Positions 47,126-59,607 of a DNA stretch of 64,000 nucleotides are shown in pieces; the stretch's first letter is position 1; each line of letters opens with the position of its first letter. Made by a program: the position numbers and the translations under genes. Origin of the DNA: Panulirus ornatus (Eukaryota; Arthropoda; Malacostraca; Decapoda; Palinuridae); NCBI RefSeq assembly GCF_036320965.1, contig NC_092225.1:78757113-78821112 (forward strand), written 5' to 3'. The notes under the pieces are model-generated. The model worked only from the letters and a program-made list of their open reading frames with translations. It had not been told where the DNA came from and made no database searches.

Positions 47126-48180
47126 TGGTAGACACCTGGTAGACACTTGGTAGACACTTGGTAGACTCTGACTCACTCCCCACCCTTGGCAGAGTACCTA
47201 CACGACCTTGATAGACTTAGAAATAAAGCATAGTGGCACGAGGAGTCTTAGACCCCCCCTAGTGTGTTAGGAAAATTGCTCCACGACCCTGGTAGACTCT
47301 CCAAACACAACCCTGGTAGACTCTCCTAACACAACCCTGGTAGACTCTCCTAACACAACCCTGGTAGACTCGCCTAACACAACCCTGGTAGACTGTCCTA
47401 ACACAACCCTGGTAGACTCTCCTAACACAACCCTGGTAGACTCTGGTAACACAACCCTGGTAGACTCGCCTAACACAACCATGGTAGACTGTCCTAACAC
47501 AACCATGGTAGACTCTCCTAACACAACCCTGGTAGACTGTCCTAACACAACCCTGGTAGACTCTCCTAACACAACCCTGGTAGACTGTCCTAACACAACC
47601 CTGGTAGACTCTCCTAACACAACCCTGGTAGACTGTCCTAACACAACCCTGGTAGATTCCCCTTACATCCCAGGCAGATCCCCCAGCAACCCAGGCAAGC
47701 CCTCCAGCAAGCATGGTAGACTCCCCCTGCAACGCTGGCAGGTTCCCTCTACAACCCCAGCAACCCTGGCCGACTTCCAGTATCAGGAGAGACTCATCAC
47801 CCCAGACAGACTGAACAACTTGTGTAGTAGACTCCATATGACCCTGATAGAGTCTCTCCACGTCACTGAGAGACTCAGCAGCCTCAGCGGAGTCTCACCA
47901 TCTCAGGCAGAGTCTTAACAACCGAGCCAGTATTGTGGCAGCGGTCCGAATAGGCTCTTCACAACCACGGCAGACTCACAACGTTCCTAGCCTCCTCCCA
48001 GCCAACCTGAGAGACTAACAACAACAGCAACAACAAACAACAACAACAACAACCCCAGGTGATCGTCAAGAAACCTGGCAGTGTCTCAGGTACCTGCACA
48101 CATAACCTTGGTAATTTCATCCAACAACCCTGAAAGACTCTCATTGCTCCCCCCCCCCTGTACATTATCAGCGAACCTAC
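47126..48180. repeat. 24-bp satellite with decaying flanks
   Basis: Core 47275-47650 has about 16 nearly identical units with CTGGTAGACTCTCCTAACAC (variants CTGTCC, CTCGCC, CATGG). Both sides continue as diverged copies recognisable by GGTAGACTC or GGCAGACTC and ACAACCC, fading out near 48180. The 8-codon period leaves 125-200-codon frames open on both strands. Confidence 0.92.
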
Positions 48181-48184
48181 AACC

Positions 48185-48186
<2 letters not shown>

Positions 48187-48224
<38 letters not shown>
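48187..48224. repeat. (AC)n microsatellite
   Basis: About 19 AC units. Confidence 0.98.
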
Positions 48225-48226
<2 letters not shown>

Positions 48227-48944
48227 ACGGCTCTGGGTTATAACACTGTCCCGATAACTCCTGTTGTAGCCCCTCCGACCAGCCCCCCTAGTTACTGTAG
48301 GACCCCATCCACAACCCCGGGCGTGACTCCTGGAGCAGAGTTACGAACTCGGCCAAATTCCACACCACCGGTGACCCCTGTTATCCGGTGATAAACAACC
48401 TCCCGGGAAACTGTGCTGGATTTACCGCCTTCACCATATCGTTAACTACCCATTACCCATCGTGGGTAAAAAAAAACTCCTCGAGTTGGTCACAAATGAC
48501 AGTATTCATTACGCGAACAGCATCGCCCGCTGGGATAAGAAGGGAACCATAAAAAATGCGTTTGTCATCTCCGGTTCCCATAAATGCGTTCAAAACACCG
48601 CCATTAAAGACCGCCTCGCCTCGTACACCCGCCACAGATCCAAGGGCATTAGCATTCATTATGTGAGAACTGTAGCAAAAAAAAGAAAGGAGCGTCTATG
48701 TAAGCGCATTGAGATCATATTTCGTGTCGGAGGTAAATTGTCGCTGCGAGATGCATGGGCACGGCGTTGTAAGTGCCTTATATACGATACAATAAAATTG
48801 GTTAATTACCGGCGTACCGCAAGGCCAGGGCTCCGCTCCGCACCCGTTTCGTGGATGTGATGGCCGAGAATGTGGTGAGGGTGCTGGTCTGGTCGATGTT
48901 TATCTTCTGTGCATGATTTAGTATATTGATGGCTATGTAATGTG

Positions 48945-48945
<1 letters not shown>
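48225..48945. other. No recognisable feature
   Basis: Includes a 132-codon plus-strand frame (48462-48860), Lys/Arg-rich and beginning at an A run. I recognise no domain and do not call it a gene. Confidence 0.4.

Positions 48946-49042
<97 letters not shown>
48946..49042. repeat. (AT)n microsatellite
   Basis: About 42 AT units (one TTT interruption), left flank of the F-element inverted pair. Confidence 0.98.
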
Positions 49043-49043
<1 letters not shown>

Positions 49044-49153
49044 TGGAAAGGATCACAATTTTGCGCGTGATCAAGATATCCATTGCTATGAGTCCACGGG
49101 GAAAATGAAGCAAGATAAGTTCCCAAGTGCATTTTCGCCATTTGGTAAACATG
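49043..49153 (-). mobile_element. Repeat F, copy 2 (inverted, internally deleted)
   Basis: The reverse complement of this segment matches repeat F at its start (CATGTTTACCAAATGGCG) and end (GCACTTGGGAACTTATC, ATTTTCCCCGTGGACTCATA). About 95 bp from the middle are missing. It extends further out to GTGATCCTTTCCAATA before (TA)n. Confidence 0.8.
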
Positions 49154-49304
49154 CATGTTTACCAAAGGGCGTCTTAGCTTCGTCTCTTGGATGTATATCA
49201 ACTGACTGTTATATTTCTCTCTTGTGCCTCCCCTGATGATGTGATTATTACACGAAAGTGCACTTGGGAACTTATCGTGTTTCATTTTCCCCTTGCACTC
49301 ATAG
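49154..49304 (+). mobile_element. Repeat F, copy 3
   Basis: Colinear with 9981-10132 from CATGTTTACCAAAGGGCGTC to CACTCATAGGAATAT and, like it, ends at (AT)n. It starts exactly at the centre of the perfect palindrome 49141-49166. Confidence 0.82.

Positions 49305-49384
<80 letters not shown>
49305..49384. repeat. (AT)n microsatellite
   Basis: About 39 AT units, right flank of the F-element inverted pair. Confidence 0.98.
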
Positions 49385-49387
<3 letters not shown>

Positions 49388-49679
49388 CACACATATCCTC
49401 CTATAATCATTCAGTCACTCCCATCTGTCCAAACCATGCAGTGTGGAATTCGTTCTGAGGGAAACCCAAACATATATTTTGTCTCTTCTGTGAAAGACTC
49501 CACGTTCAAGATAGCTTTATGAAGAGGTTGTAAGATTTACGACGCTGCTATTTGTTTTCGGGAGAATTCGATACGACTGAATGTTGTGACCAGCTTCCAG
49601 CGACGCCCTGCGGGGGAGCGTGAGGTCTTGGACGAAGTGGAGAATTGTGATCATCGTCAGGTTCCGTGTGTACAAGATG

Positions 49680-49935
49680 TTGCTGCTTATGAATACAGTG
49701 ACTGAGCAATGAAGGCAGTGCCTCATCAGTGAAGACAATGTGTGATCAATGAAGGCAGTGCCTGACCATTGTGAAGGTAATACCTGACAAATGAATGCAA
49801 ATCCCTGACCATTGAAGGCAGTAGCTAACCAGTGAAGGCAGTGCCTGACGAGTGAAGGCAGTGTCTGAGCATTAAAGGCAATAACTAACAAATGAAGGCA
49901 GTGCCTGACAAATGAAGGCAGTACCTGACATAACG
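49680..49935. repeat. ~21-bp minisatellite, about 12 copies, degenerate
   Basis: Units carry AATGAAGGCAGTGCCTGAC or near variants (AAGGTAATACCTGAC, AAGGCAGTAGCTAAC) at about 21-bp spacing. The minus-strand frame of 164 codons passes through it and is not called. Confidence 0.88.
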
Positions 49936-50962
49936 TAGAATACCCAGACTGTACTAAATACAGTATCAAGTCACTGATGTATAAACATGCGACAGAATGG
50001 ACTAAGCACATTAGTACATTACAACCCCGGGGGCATCATTACCACGCGCCACAGTACCCATACTGCACCACAGGAATGCAGGAGGCGGAGGTGGGTGGGT
50101 GGTGGGCAAGGGTATATCATAAACATCAGTGATATAGCTGAACTTTTAAGTTGGCGATGTATAGAGTGGAACACACACACAAAAAAAAAGGAAAAAAAAA
50201 ATAAGCTTTATTTTTGTGGCTTAACCTTTGACCCCCGACGCCCACAGTCGTTCCCGCCTCACTGCTGTGCAACAACGCCCAGACACAGTTTGCCAGACAA
50301 TGATGAATATTTCTTTATGATTCCCTTTGTTTACAGGATCCCATCCCCCTCCTTTTTTTTTTGTGTGTGTGTGTGTTTCTGCCGTGCATTTTTCCCGCGC
50401 GGTGTGAAGTATTGGGATATTAGAATCGGATGTTGTGAAATAAGCCCCTCTGTAGAACACGTTATGTGTCTGCTGCTGGTACAGTTGACGTGAAAGTCCA
50501 TTACGGTAAAAAATGTGATCGGTATTTAGTTATTAAGGTTCAGTGTTTGCTCAGTTTTTGGGCAGTGATTTGACTCTGGATCGTAAAAATCTATATTTTG
50601 ATATGATAGATTTGTTCCATTCTTTGGTGTGGTAAAATTCAGCTCTGATCGTATAATGTGTGTAAGCGGACGATCGGGTCCCAGTAAGGCTCGAATACTG
50701 TATTGCCTCCGACGTGGCAGGAGCACGGAGGTGCGTCTTGTCGCCCAGGACATTGTGGAGTATCCCAGAGTCGCTCTCACTCCAGTATCCCAGCGTTGTT
50801 TGTCTACGTAGAGTTATCACCAGTACTGTTAGTGGTATAAGGTCTGGCAGACAGCAGGAGGCGGGGCGAATGAATATTTAAAGCGGAATGGAATGGTTGA
50901 GGGAGGTGGACACTGGTACCCCTCACCTCCCTCTGGTGGTTGTAAGACGTGCGATGTAAGTC

Positions 50963-50964
<2 letters not shown>
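49936..50964. other. No recognisable feature
   Basis: Mixed sequence with A runs near 50181-50201, T10 near 50354 and (GT)n at 50363-50376. No gene supported. Confidence 0.45.

Positions 50965-50966
<2 letters not shown>

Positions 50967-51014
<48 letters not shown>
50967..51014. repeat. (GA)n microsatellite
   Basis: About 23 GA units. Confidence 0.97.
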
Positions 51015-51015
<1 letters not shown>

Positions 51016-51190
51016 GAGCACTGCGGTACGATCCGTGAGCACAGCGGTACAACGGTACGATCCTTGAACACGGCGGTACGATTACCGAGCACGACAGTAC
51101 GATCCGTGAGCACAGCGGCGCAATGGTACGATCCCTGATCATGAGGGTACGATCCATGAGCACAGCGGTACAACCCCTGAGCGCGAGGGT
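51013..51190. repeat. Degenerate 21-bp array (21-bp family)
   Basis: Units such as GAGCACAGCGGTACAAC, GAACACGGCGGTACGAT and GAGCACGACAGTACGATCC recur at about 21 bp. They match the array at 19502-19760 and the reverse complement of the 42-bp array at 19790-20272. Confidence 0.85.
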
Positions 51191-51309
51191 ACGACGTTGG
51201 CAAGGATAATGTCACACTGCTGCTCCTCCACGCCTGTGGTACTGATGCCTTTAAAGCGAAGCAGTTGCGTGGAGAACCATTCTTGCAGTCGTGGGAAGTG
51301 GGACAGAAG

Positions 51310-51310
<1 letters not shown>

Positions 51311-51395
<85 letters not shown>
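51311..51395. repeat. (TC)n then (TCTA)n microsatellite
   Basis: TC run with one TTTC slip, followed by four ATCT units. Confidence 0.97.
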
Positions 51396-51657
51396 CAATA
51401 CGTAGACCAGTCGAACCCATGATTATTTTAAGAAAGTCAGAGTGACGTTGGTATTTACCATAACGAAAATAGCGAATGGCTAACAGAGGATGAGGTACTT
51501 AGAGAATGGAAATTTAGTGAATTTTGCTCCCATTTATAAGAAAGGAAATAAAAATGTGCCTTGAGCTGCCGCCCAATTAGCCGTACTTCAGTTCTAGGTA
51601 AGAATAGATTGGAAAATAGATAATGAGACGGTATTGCTACGTTTCAAGATCATGAAA
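51396..51657. other. No recognisable feature
   Basis: Unique sequence to the left edge of the large satellite. Confidence 0.4.
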
Positions 51658-54600
51658 TGATCCTCTCCCATGGTATGTGTCTGTCTAGGTTCCTCTCCCA
51701 TGGTATGTGTCTGTCTAGGTTCCTCTCCCATGGTATGTGTCTGTCTAGGTTCCTCTCCCATGGTATGTGTCTGTCTAGGTTCCTCTCCCATGGTATGTGT
51801 CTGTCTAGGTTCCTCTCCCATGGTATGTGTCTGTCTAGGTTCCTCTCCCATGGTATGTGTCTGTCTAGGTTCCTCTCCCATGGTATGTGTCTGTCTAGGT
51901 TCCTCTCCCATGGTATGTGTCTGTCTAGGTTCCTCTCCCATGGTATGTGTCTGTCTAGGTTCCTCTCCATGGGATGTATCTGTGTAGGTTCCTCTCCCAT
52001 GGTATGTGTCTGTCTAGGTTCCTCTCCATGGGATGTATCTGTGTAGGTTCCTCTCCCATGGTATGTGTCTGTCTAGGTTCCTCTCCATGGGATGTATCTG
52101 TGTAGGTTCCTCTCCCATGGTATGTGTCTGTCTAGGTTCCTCTCCCATGGTATGTGTCTGTCTAGGTTCCTCTCCCATGGTATGTGTCTGTCTAGGTTCC
52201 TCTCCCATGGTATGTGTCTGTCTAGGTTCCTCTCCCATGGTATGTGTCTGTCTAGGTTCCTCTCCCATGGTATGTGTCTGTCTAGGTTCCTCTCCCATGG
52301 TATGTGTCTGTCTAGGTTCCTCTCCCATGGTATGTGTCTGTCTAGGTTCCTCTCCCATGGTATGTGTCTGTCTAGGTTCCTCTCCCATGGTATGTGTCTG
52401 TCTAGGTTCCTCTCCCATGGTATGTGTCTGTCTAGGTTCCTCTCCCATGGTATGTGTCTGTCTAGGTTCCTCTCCCATGGTATGTGTCTGTCTAGGTTCC
52501 TCTCCCATGGTATGTGTCTGTCTAGGTTCCTCTCCCATGGTATGTGTCTGTCTAGGTTCCTCTCCCATGGTATGTGTCTGTCTAGGTTCCTCTCCATGGG
52601 ATGTATCTGTGTAGGTTCCTCTCCATGGGATGTATCTGTGTAGGTTCCTCTCCCATGGTATGTGTCTGTCTAGGTTCCTCTCCCATGGTATGTGTCTGTC
52701 TAGGTTCCTCTCCCATGGTATGTGTCTGTCTAGGTTCCTCTCCCATGGTATGTGTCTGTCTAGGTTCCTCTCCATGGGATGTATCTGTGTAGGTTCCTCT
52801 CCCATGGTATGTGTCTGTCTAGGTTCCTCTCCATGGGATGTATCTGTGTAGGTTCCTCTCCCATGGTATGTGTCTGTCTAGGTTCCTCTCCATGGGATGT
52901 ATCTGTCTAGGTTTCTCTCCCATGGGATGTATCTGTGTAGGTTCCTCTCCCATGGTATGTGTCTGTCTAGGTTCCTCTCCCATGGTATGTGTCTGTCTAG
53001 GTTCCTCTCCCATGGTATGTGTCTGTCTAGGTTCCTCTCCATGGGATGTATCTGTGTAGGTTCCTCTCCCATGGTATGTGTCTGTCTAGGTTCCTCTCCC
53101 ATGGTATGTGTCTGTCTAGGTTCCTCTCCATGGGATGTATCTGTGTAGGTTCCTCTCCCATGGTATGTGTCTGTCTAGGTTCCTCTCCCATGGTATGTGT
53201 CTGTCTAGGTTCCTCTCCCATGGTATGTGTCTGTCTAGGTTCCTCTCCCATGGTATGTGTCTGTCTAGGTTCCTCTCCCATGGTATGTGTCTGTCTAGGT
53301 TCCTCTCCCATGGTATGTGTCTGTCTAGGTTCCTCTCCCATGGTATGTGTCTGTCTAGGTTCCTCTCCCATGGTATGTGTCTGTCTAGGTTCCTCTCCCA
53401 TGGTATGTGTCTGTCTAGGTTCCTCTCCATGGGATGTATCTGTGTAGGTTCCTCTCCCATGGTATGTGTCTGTCTAGGTTCCTCTCCCATGGTATGTGTC
53501 TGTCTAGGTTCCTCTCCCATGGTATGTGTCTGTCTAGGTTCCTCTCCCATGGTATGTGTCTGTCTAGGTTCCTCTCCCATGGTATGTGTCTGTCTAGGTT
53601 CCTCTCCCATGGTATGTGTCTGTCTAGGTTCCTCTCCATGGGATGTATCTGTGTAGGTTCCTCTCCCATGGTATGTGTCTGTCTAGGTTCCTCTCCCATG
53701 GTATGTGTCTGTCTAGGTTCCTCTCCCATGGTATGTGTCTGTCTAGGTTCCTCTCCCATGGTATGTGTCTGTCTAGGTTCCTCTCCCATGGTATGTGTCT
53801 GTCTAGGTTCCTCTCCCATGGTATGTGTCTGTCTAGGTTCCTCTCCATGGGATGTATCTGTGTAGGTTCCTCTCCCATGGTATGTGTCTGTCTAGGTTCC
53901 TCTCCATGGGATGTATCTGTGTAGGTTCCTCTCCCATGGTATGTGTCTGTCTAGGTTCCTCTCCATGGGATGTATCTGTCTAGGTTTCTCTCCCATGGGA
54001 TGTATCTGTGTAGGTTCCTCTCCCATGGTATGTGTCTGTCTAGGTTCCTCTCCCATGGTATGTGTCTGTCTAGGTTCCTCTCCCATGGTATGTGTCTGTC
54101 TAGGTTCCTCTCCCATGGTATGTGTCTGTCTAGGTTCCTCTCCCATGGTATGTGTCTGTCTAGGTTCCTCTCCCATGGTATGTGTCTGTCTAGGTTCCTC
54201 TCCCATGGTATGTGTCTGTCTAGGTTCCTCTCCATGGGATGTATCTGTGTAGGTTCCTCTCCCATGGTATGTGTCTGTCTAGGTTCCTCTCCCATGGTAT
54301 GTGTCTGTCTAGGTTCCTCTCCATGGGATGTATCTGTGTAGGTTCCTCTCCCATGGTATGTGTCTGTCTAGGTTCCTCTCCATGGGATGTATCTGTGTAG
54401 GTTCCTCTCCCATGGTATGTGTCTGTCTAGGTTCCTCTCCCATGGTATGTGTCTGTCTAGGTTCCTCTCCATGGGATGTATCTGTGTAGGTTCCTCTCCC
54501 ATGGTATGTGTCTGTCTAGGTTCCTCTCCATGGGATGTATCTGTTTAGTTTCCTTTTCCATGGTAGGGGTCTGTCTAGGTTCCTCTCCCATGGGATGTAT

Positions 54601-54750
54601 CTGTGTAGGTTCCTCTCCCATGGTATGTGTCTGTCTAGGTTCCTCTCCCATGGGATGTATCTCTTTAGGTTTCTCTCCCATGGGATGTGTCTGTCTAGGT
54701 TCCTCTTCCATGGTATGTGTCTGTCTAGGTTCCTCTCCCATGGGATGTCA
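51658..54750. repeat. 30-bp satellite, about 104 units, two main variants
   Basis: Variant A is 30 bp (CTCCCATGGTATGTGTCTGT, CTAGGTTC). Variant B is 29 bp (CTCCATGGGATGTATCTGTG, TAGGTTC). Order by eye: A10 BABAB A16 BB A4, then BABA B' C A3 B A2 B, A9 B A6 B A6, then BABA B' C A7 B A2 B, then mixed and diverged units. B' and C are rare variants, each occurring twice, 1,073 bp apart. Nearly every unit has CCATGG. Each B shifts the frame, which fragments the translations into many mirrored frames on both strands. None is a gene. The left edge is abrupt and the right edge is diverged. Confidence 0.97.
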
Positions 54751-55030
54751 CAATATGTCATGAACTCCTCTGTCCAGTTCTCACTCCCTGAAGACTCTTG
54801 GGAAACATTGTCATCCCTGGACGTTGCTCTCACTAAACACGTTGGTAAACAGGTTGAGTGATCGCGCGCGCCAACTGACTTCTCTCGAGTGATGTGACAG
54901 CATTTGACTCTGTGGTAACACACGAGGCTTCTGCTGGTTTTATAAGTAACAAAAAAGATGATACCTCGAGTCTGAGCAGTGTTTTGGTCAGGGAGTCGAA
55001 CGCTCTGCGTCGTTCCGTAATTTCATATAT
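54751..55030. other. No recognisable feature
   Basis: Unique spacer between the satellite and repeat E. Confidence 0.4.
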
Positions 55031-55845
<815 letters not shown>

Positions 55846-55847
55846 GC

Positions 55848-55882
55848 TGTGTGTGTGTGTGTGTGTGTGTGTCTGTGTGTGT
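55848..55882. repeat. (GT)n microsatellite
   Basis: About 17 GT units with one interruption, preceded by (CTG)n-like sequence. Confidence 0.96.
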
Positions 55883-56373
55883 AGCACTGTAAGTTGGTAG
55901 GGTGTTGGCTTACCTCTCCCTCCCGTCCCAGGGTGATCATGGTATAAGAGTTGGGGGCTAATTTAGAAAGCAGAGCTCTGCTGCCACACGCAAGTTTACT
56001 GCAGCCTCAATACTGGAATCCGAAACACAGACAAAGGATCACGATGTTCCCTGTGGTTGGTTGTGGAGATCCAGGAAGAGAGAGACCCGGCATGGGTAGA
56101 GACCCCTCCGTGATGCACGGAAGACCCGGCACGCAGACCCAGGACGTGGGGTAGCGATGGAGTGTGTGGAGGGTCGTCTGGTCGAACTGAAGCTTGGTCG
56201 TGTAGGTGGCACCTGTGTCAGCGGTGGGAGTTGCTCGTGCAGACTGAGCAGTACTGCTACATCCTCAGTCTCTCCCAACCTACCGCTTCCCCTCCCACTC
56301 CCCACCTGCCCATTCCTTTCCCTTCCTTTCCCCGCTCTCACAAGTGCCACTGTCTCTCTCCTCCTATCCCCGT

Positions 56374-56405
<32 letters not shown>
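56374..56405. repeat. (CA)n microsatellite
   Basis: About 15 CA units. Confidence 0.97.
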
Positions 56406-56406
<1 letters not shown>

Positions 56407-56429
56407 GTGGGGTAGCAGGGGAGTATAAT

Positions 56430-56575
56430 CGGCTTCTCAGAGCTGTGACAAACATGCTTATAAAAGGCCCCATTCAGGCCCTATAATTACCTTTGTAAGT
56501 GATTACACTGGCGAAGACTTACAAGAGTGATAAGCCGATAATTACCTTAAACAGACCTGTGTGTTGTCAAAGGCG
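56430..56575. promoter_or_regulatory. Candidate regulatory patch
   Basis: Unique patch with TATAAAAGGCC (about 56459), CTATAATTACCTTTG, GTGATTACACTGG and CGATAATTACCTTAA. The repeated ATAATTACCTT is notable in so short a span. Function is speculative. Confidence 0.22.
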
Positions 56576-57955
56576 CAGCACAATGGTGTTTTGTTGGGAG
56601 ATTCTGGCACGAGAAGCAGGGTAGAGAGAGAGAGAGAGAGGCAGAGGAGGGAGAATAACTGATTGAACTTAGTTCATACGGGAAGGGCGTTGGGTACTGG
56701 ACGGAGGAGGTGGCAGGGAAGAACACACAGAACGACTGGTGAAACAGAATGGAACGAGGAGCTGGGAAGTTGCAGGATGAGGAGAGATGTGAGGAGTGGA
56801 ATGAGAAATACGGAATAAACTACGGATGTGGAGGGGGAGAACACGGAGGGGAGATTATTGCGTCACATGGGACATGGGAAGAGAATGGGAAAGAAACGAG
56901 GAATAGGATAGGGAGGAGGAAGGAAAGATGGCGTAATGTGGTTTCGCATCTCTCTGGTTTGTAAATGTGTGTGGCTTCTGCGTGAGGAGAAGTGAACCAG
57001 AGGGTCATCCTCATCCCCTTCAATTGTGGACACTTGAGGAGGTGTCCCCTATGTTGTGTGGTGAAGCTCGGCTAGTGTGTGTGTGTGTGTGTACAGTTGC
57101 TGACCAGTGTCTCGGGTCACTCCCTGTCGAAGCTTCATCGGGCCCCGTGTCTGGCCAGGCAGAGGCAGGAGGCGCGGTACTGCACACCTCAACTAACCGC
57201 GTACCGGGACTTGGGGCGTGTCCCGGGCCCTTTGTCCTCGGCTGTATCTGAAGCAGGTCCTTGTCGTTTGCGTCAGTCCTGCCTCTATGTTGCCTCACGA
57301 TATCCAAGGAATATAGATAAGTCAGAAAGTCTGTTCATGTTTGGCGGGGCGTTGTCCTCGGTCCTGGGCCGCAAAACAAAAGCTTTAAACGGCGCCACTC
57401 GGAGTGCCTCGAGCTGGTGGAACGGTAATGTAAGCATAATGGATCGTGCAAGTGAGTGAGTTCAGCGTGGAGGAGCTGCGGTGGGTGACATTAGTCCGAG
57501 AGCGCCGCATTAAGTGGCAGAGAGCAGGTCCTTTCACACAAAGACGTCATTTTGGTATGACTTACGTACTTCACTATAAGAGCTGATGTGTATTTATTAA
57601 GTATGACCGTTTTAGTTCTCGAATGTTCGTCTATTTCGCATTAAGGTGACTGCATCTCATTTATCAGTTTATAGATAAAGCTTGTTGGTGTATCATCCAG
57701 ATATTTCCGTAGCTTTTTAAGAGGGAAGGGGCTACTGTTGTCCCACTGCTGAAGCTGTGTGTATGAAGACAGTTGAGGGCGGTAGGTGGCCTGCTGTGCC
57801 ACACAAGACCGGCTGCATGAGATGTGTAGAGCTGTGTGCTATCCATGGTTTGGTAGAGCAGGTGTAGAGCGTACTGTGTTACACCTCGCTTAGCATAACA
57901 TACTCTTCTAACTCTTCCAGTTATCCTCATGTGTCTGATATCTCTAATTAACACA
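56576..57955. other. No recognisable feature
   Basis: A purine-rich section (56590-56945, GAGGA/GGGAG motifs, short GA run) is followed by mixed sequence. Frames of 60-126 codons overlap on both strands and none shows a recognisable domain. Confidence 0.45.
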
Positions 57956-57959
57956 GTTT

Positions 57960-59170
57960 TTGAACCTCTCTCCTCAGTTCACGTTTTCTGAAGGATCCTT
58001 ATTTCCAGTGTTCTCTCTGATCATCAGTATGAGTTTTGCTCAGAGAAGTCCTACGGTGATATCCTTCCCCACCTTCCTATTGTCTGGTCATCCTTTCTGA
58101 GATACTGTGGAATCCTAAGACCGAGCAAGGCATCGGTGTGTGATCCCCTGGCTTTCCTCCCCTCATTTGGCCTCCCTCCCACACTCTGGTCTCTCATATC
58201 TAGCTAACTTCCTCTGTGGCGGTCAGTCTCCGTAAATGGATCAACCCCTCCTTCTTCCACCTTCCAACGGAAGTGTACCCCAGGGTTCTTTCCCGTCTCC
58301 TACGCTCTTTCCTCCACTGACAACCAAACGCTGACGACTCAGCGCCGCAGTCCTCTTTCAAATCCACTCTATCACCTCTCGCTCGATCTGTGTCTCGTCT
58401 CGTCACAACTGCTTCTTAGAATTCAGATCTAGACTCGACTATCCAATGGGGCCGACACATTCTAGTTTAATGCCTCTGGAGCCCTGTTTCTGCCCATTTT
58501 TTTTCATTCTAAATTATCTCACAACCTTCCGATCTCTTTTGATGGATCTGTAGTCCCACCACTCAATAAAGTAAACATACTTGGTATCAACGTATCATTA
58601 AATCTGTCTTGCAAACCTCATCATTTTACACAAGTAGCTCAGTCTCCTGCTAAGGAAGTGAGATTCCTCTCCGAGTACTATTCTTCTCTGAACGGTCGGT
58701 CCAATTTTGGAAAGGATTGATTTGCCCTTGTACAGAGTGCTGCTCTCACACCTGGGAAGGGTCTAGTTGTACATACTCACTTGACGGAGTGGAAAACAGT
58801 CTAACTTATCATATCTCCCAGTCTGACCTCAAAACTTGACCCACTTCCCATACGCCAGAGTGTTGGTTCTCTGTCCCTCTTCTGTGGGTATCATTCCGAT
58901 TTCTTCTCTCCGAAACCTGGCTTCTTACGGGTGCCCCCAGTAGGTGACCCCCGGCAAGATACTGCTGTGTGATCGCTTGGAAACTCAAGGATGATTGATC
59001 GTTGTGATCTCTGTTTCATCCCTGCGCGGCTAAGCTTTGGAAGCCTTCACTTCTCACGTCACTCAGAACAGCTAAGATTCACCTTTTCCACTTCCTCTTT
59101 GTTTGTTGACTTCTCTATCGGTTTAACACTTTTGCAGCGTCACTGAAGACTTTTGTCTATGACCGTAGCG
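57960..59170 (+). pseudogene. Jockey-like non-LTR retrotransposon RT pseudogene (LINE-J copy 2)
   Basis: Readable with frameshifts and stops. Around 58018 comes SDHQYEFCSEKSYGDILPHL, the RT stretch after the fingers motif. A palm region then decays and the YxDD box is not intact. Near 58548-58600 VVPPLNKVNILGINV is the connection. HSDFFSPKPGFLRVPP at about 58888-58935 and then RCDLCFIPARLSFGS near 59006 form the C-terminus. The order agrees with LINE-J copy 1 (5120-7000), and the C-terminus with copy 3 (13040-13335). Dead element. Confidence 0.8.
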
Positions 59171-59211
59171 TGCGTCACAAACGGTGTTTAACGTGTTTTG
59201 TTCTCTGTGTC

Positions 59212-59330
59212 CGGGTACAGCAGGCGTATGGCATTATACGCTGCACGTGGCCAGGTGCAGTAGATGTATAGCATAATGTGCTCTACATGGCCAGGTGCAG
59301 CAAATGTATAGCATGATGTGCCCTACATCA
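59212..59330. repeat. 40-bp minisatellite, about 3 copies
   Basis: GGCCAGGTGCAG followed by ATGTATAGCATAATGTG recurs at 40-bp spacing (59249, 59289), with a diverged first copy. Confidence 0.85.
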
Positions 59331-59600
59331 TTCTACAACAGGTATACAGAATGTAGCATATGCAAAAACATTAACTACAATGAGAGAAAATCTGGACCGC
59401 GAGTTTCTGTTAACAGACATAGCACTGAAGATCAACAGGTGACGACGCCCCGGACACCCCTAGTAGTTTCTGTTAACAGACCCGCCACGTAAACGGTCAA
59501 CAGATGACGGGAGGCGGCGCCAGAGTATAACCCTTTGTTACCTGGTTTACTATACACCCCCTGTGACACCGGTACCTCCACTCCACCACTGGTAACGTAA
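59331..59600. other. No recognisable feature
   Basis: Mixed sequence with TTTCTGTTAACAGAC occurring twice, near 59404 and 59467. Nothing else identified. Confidence 0.4.
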
Positions 59601-59607
59601 CCATATC

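Noticed and set aside
48462..48860. 132-codon basic protein on the plus strand
   Set aside because: Starts in an A run, has no recognisable domain, and I see no promoter or splice context. Kept only as unassigned sequence.
50526..50820. Overlapping minus-strand frames of 84-89 codons as a DNA-transposon remnant
   Set aside because: No transposase motif could be recognised and no terminal inverted repeats were found.
51658..54750. Dozens of mirrored open frames (Cys/Leu/Ser-rich and Gly-Glu-Arg-Gln-rich) as possible repeat proteins
   Set aside because: They are the 30-bp satellite read in every phase on both strands. The 29-bp variant repeatedly shifts the frame, which a real gene would not tolerate.
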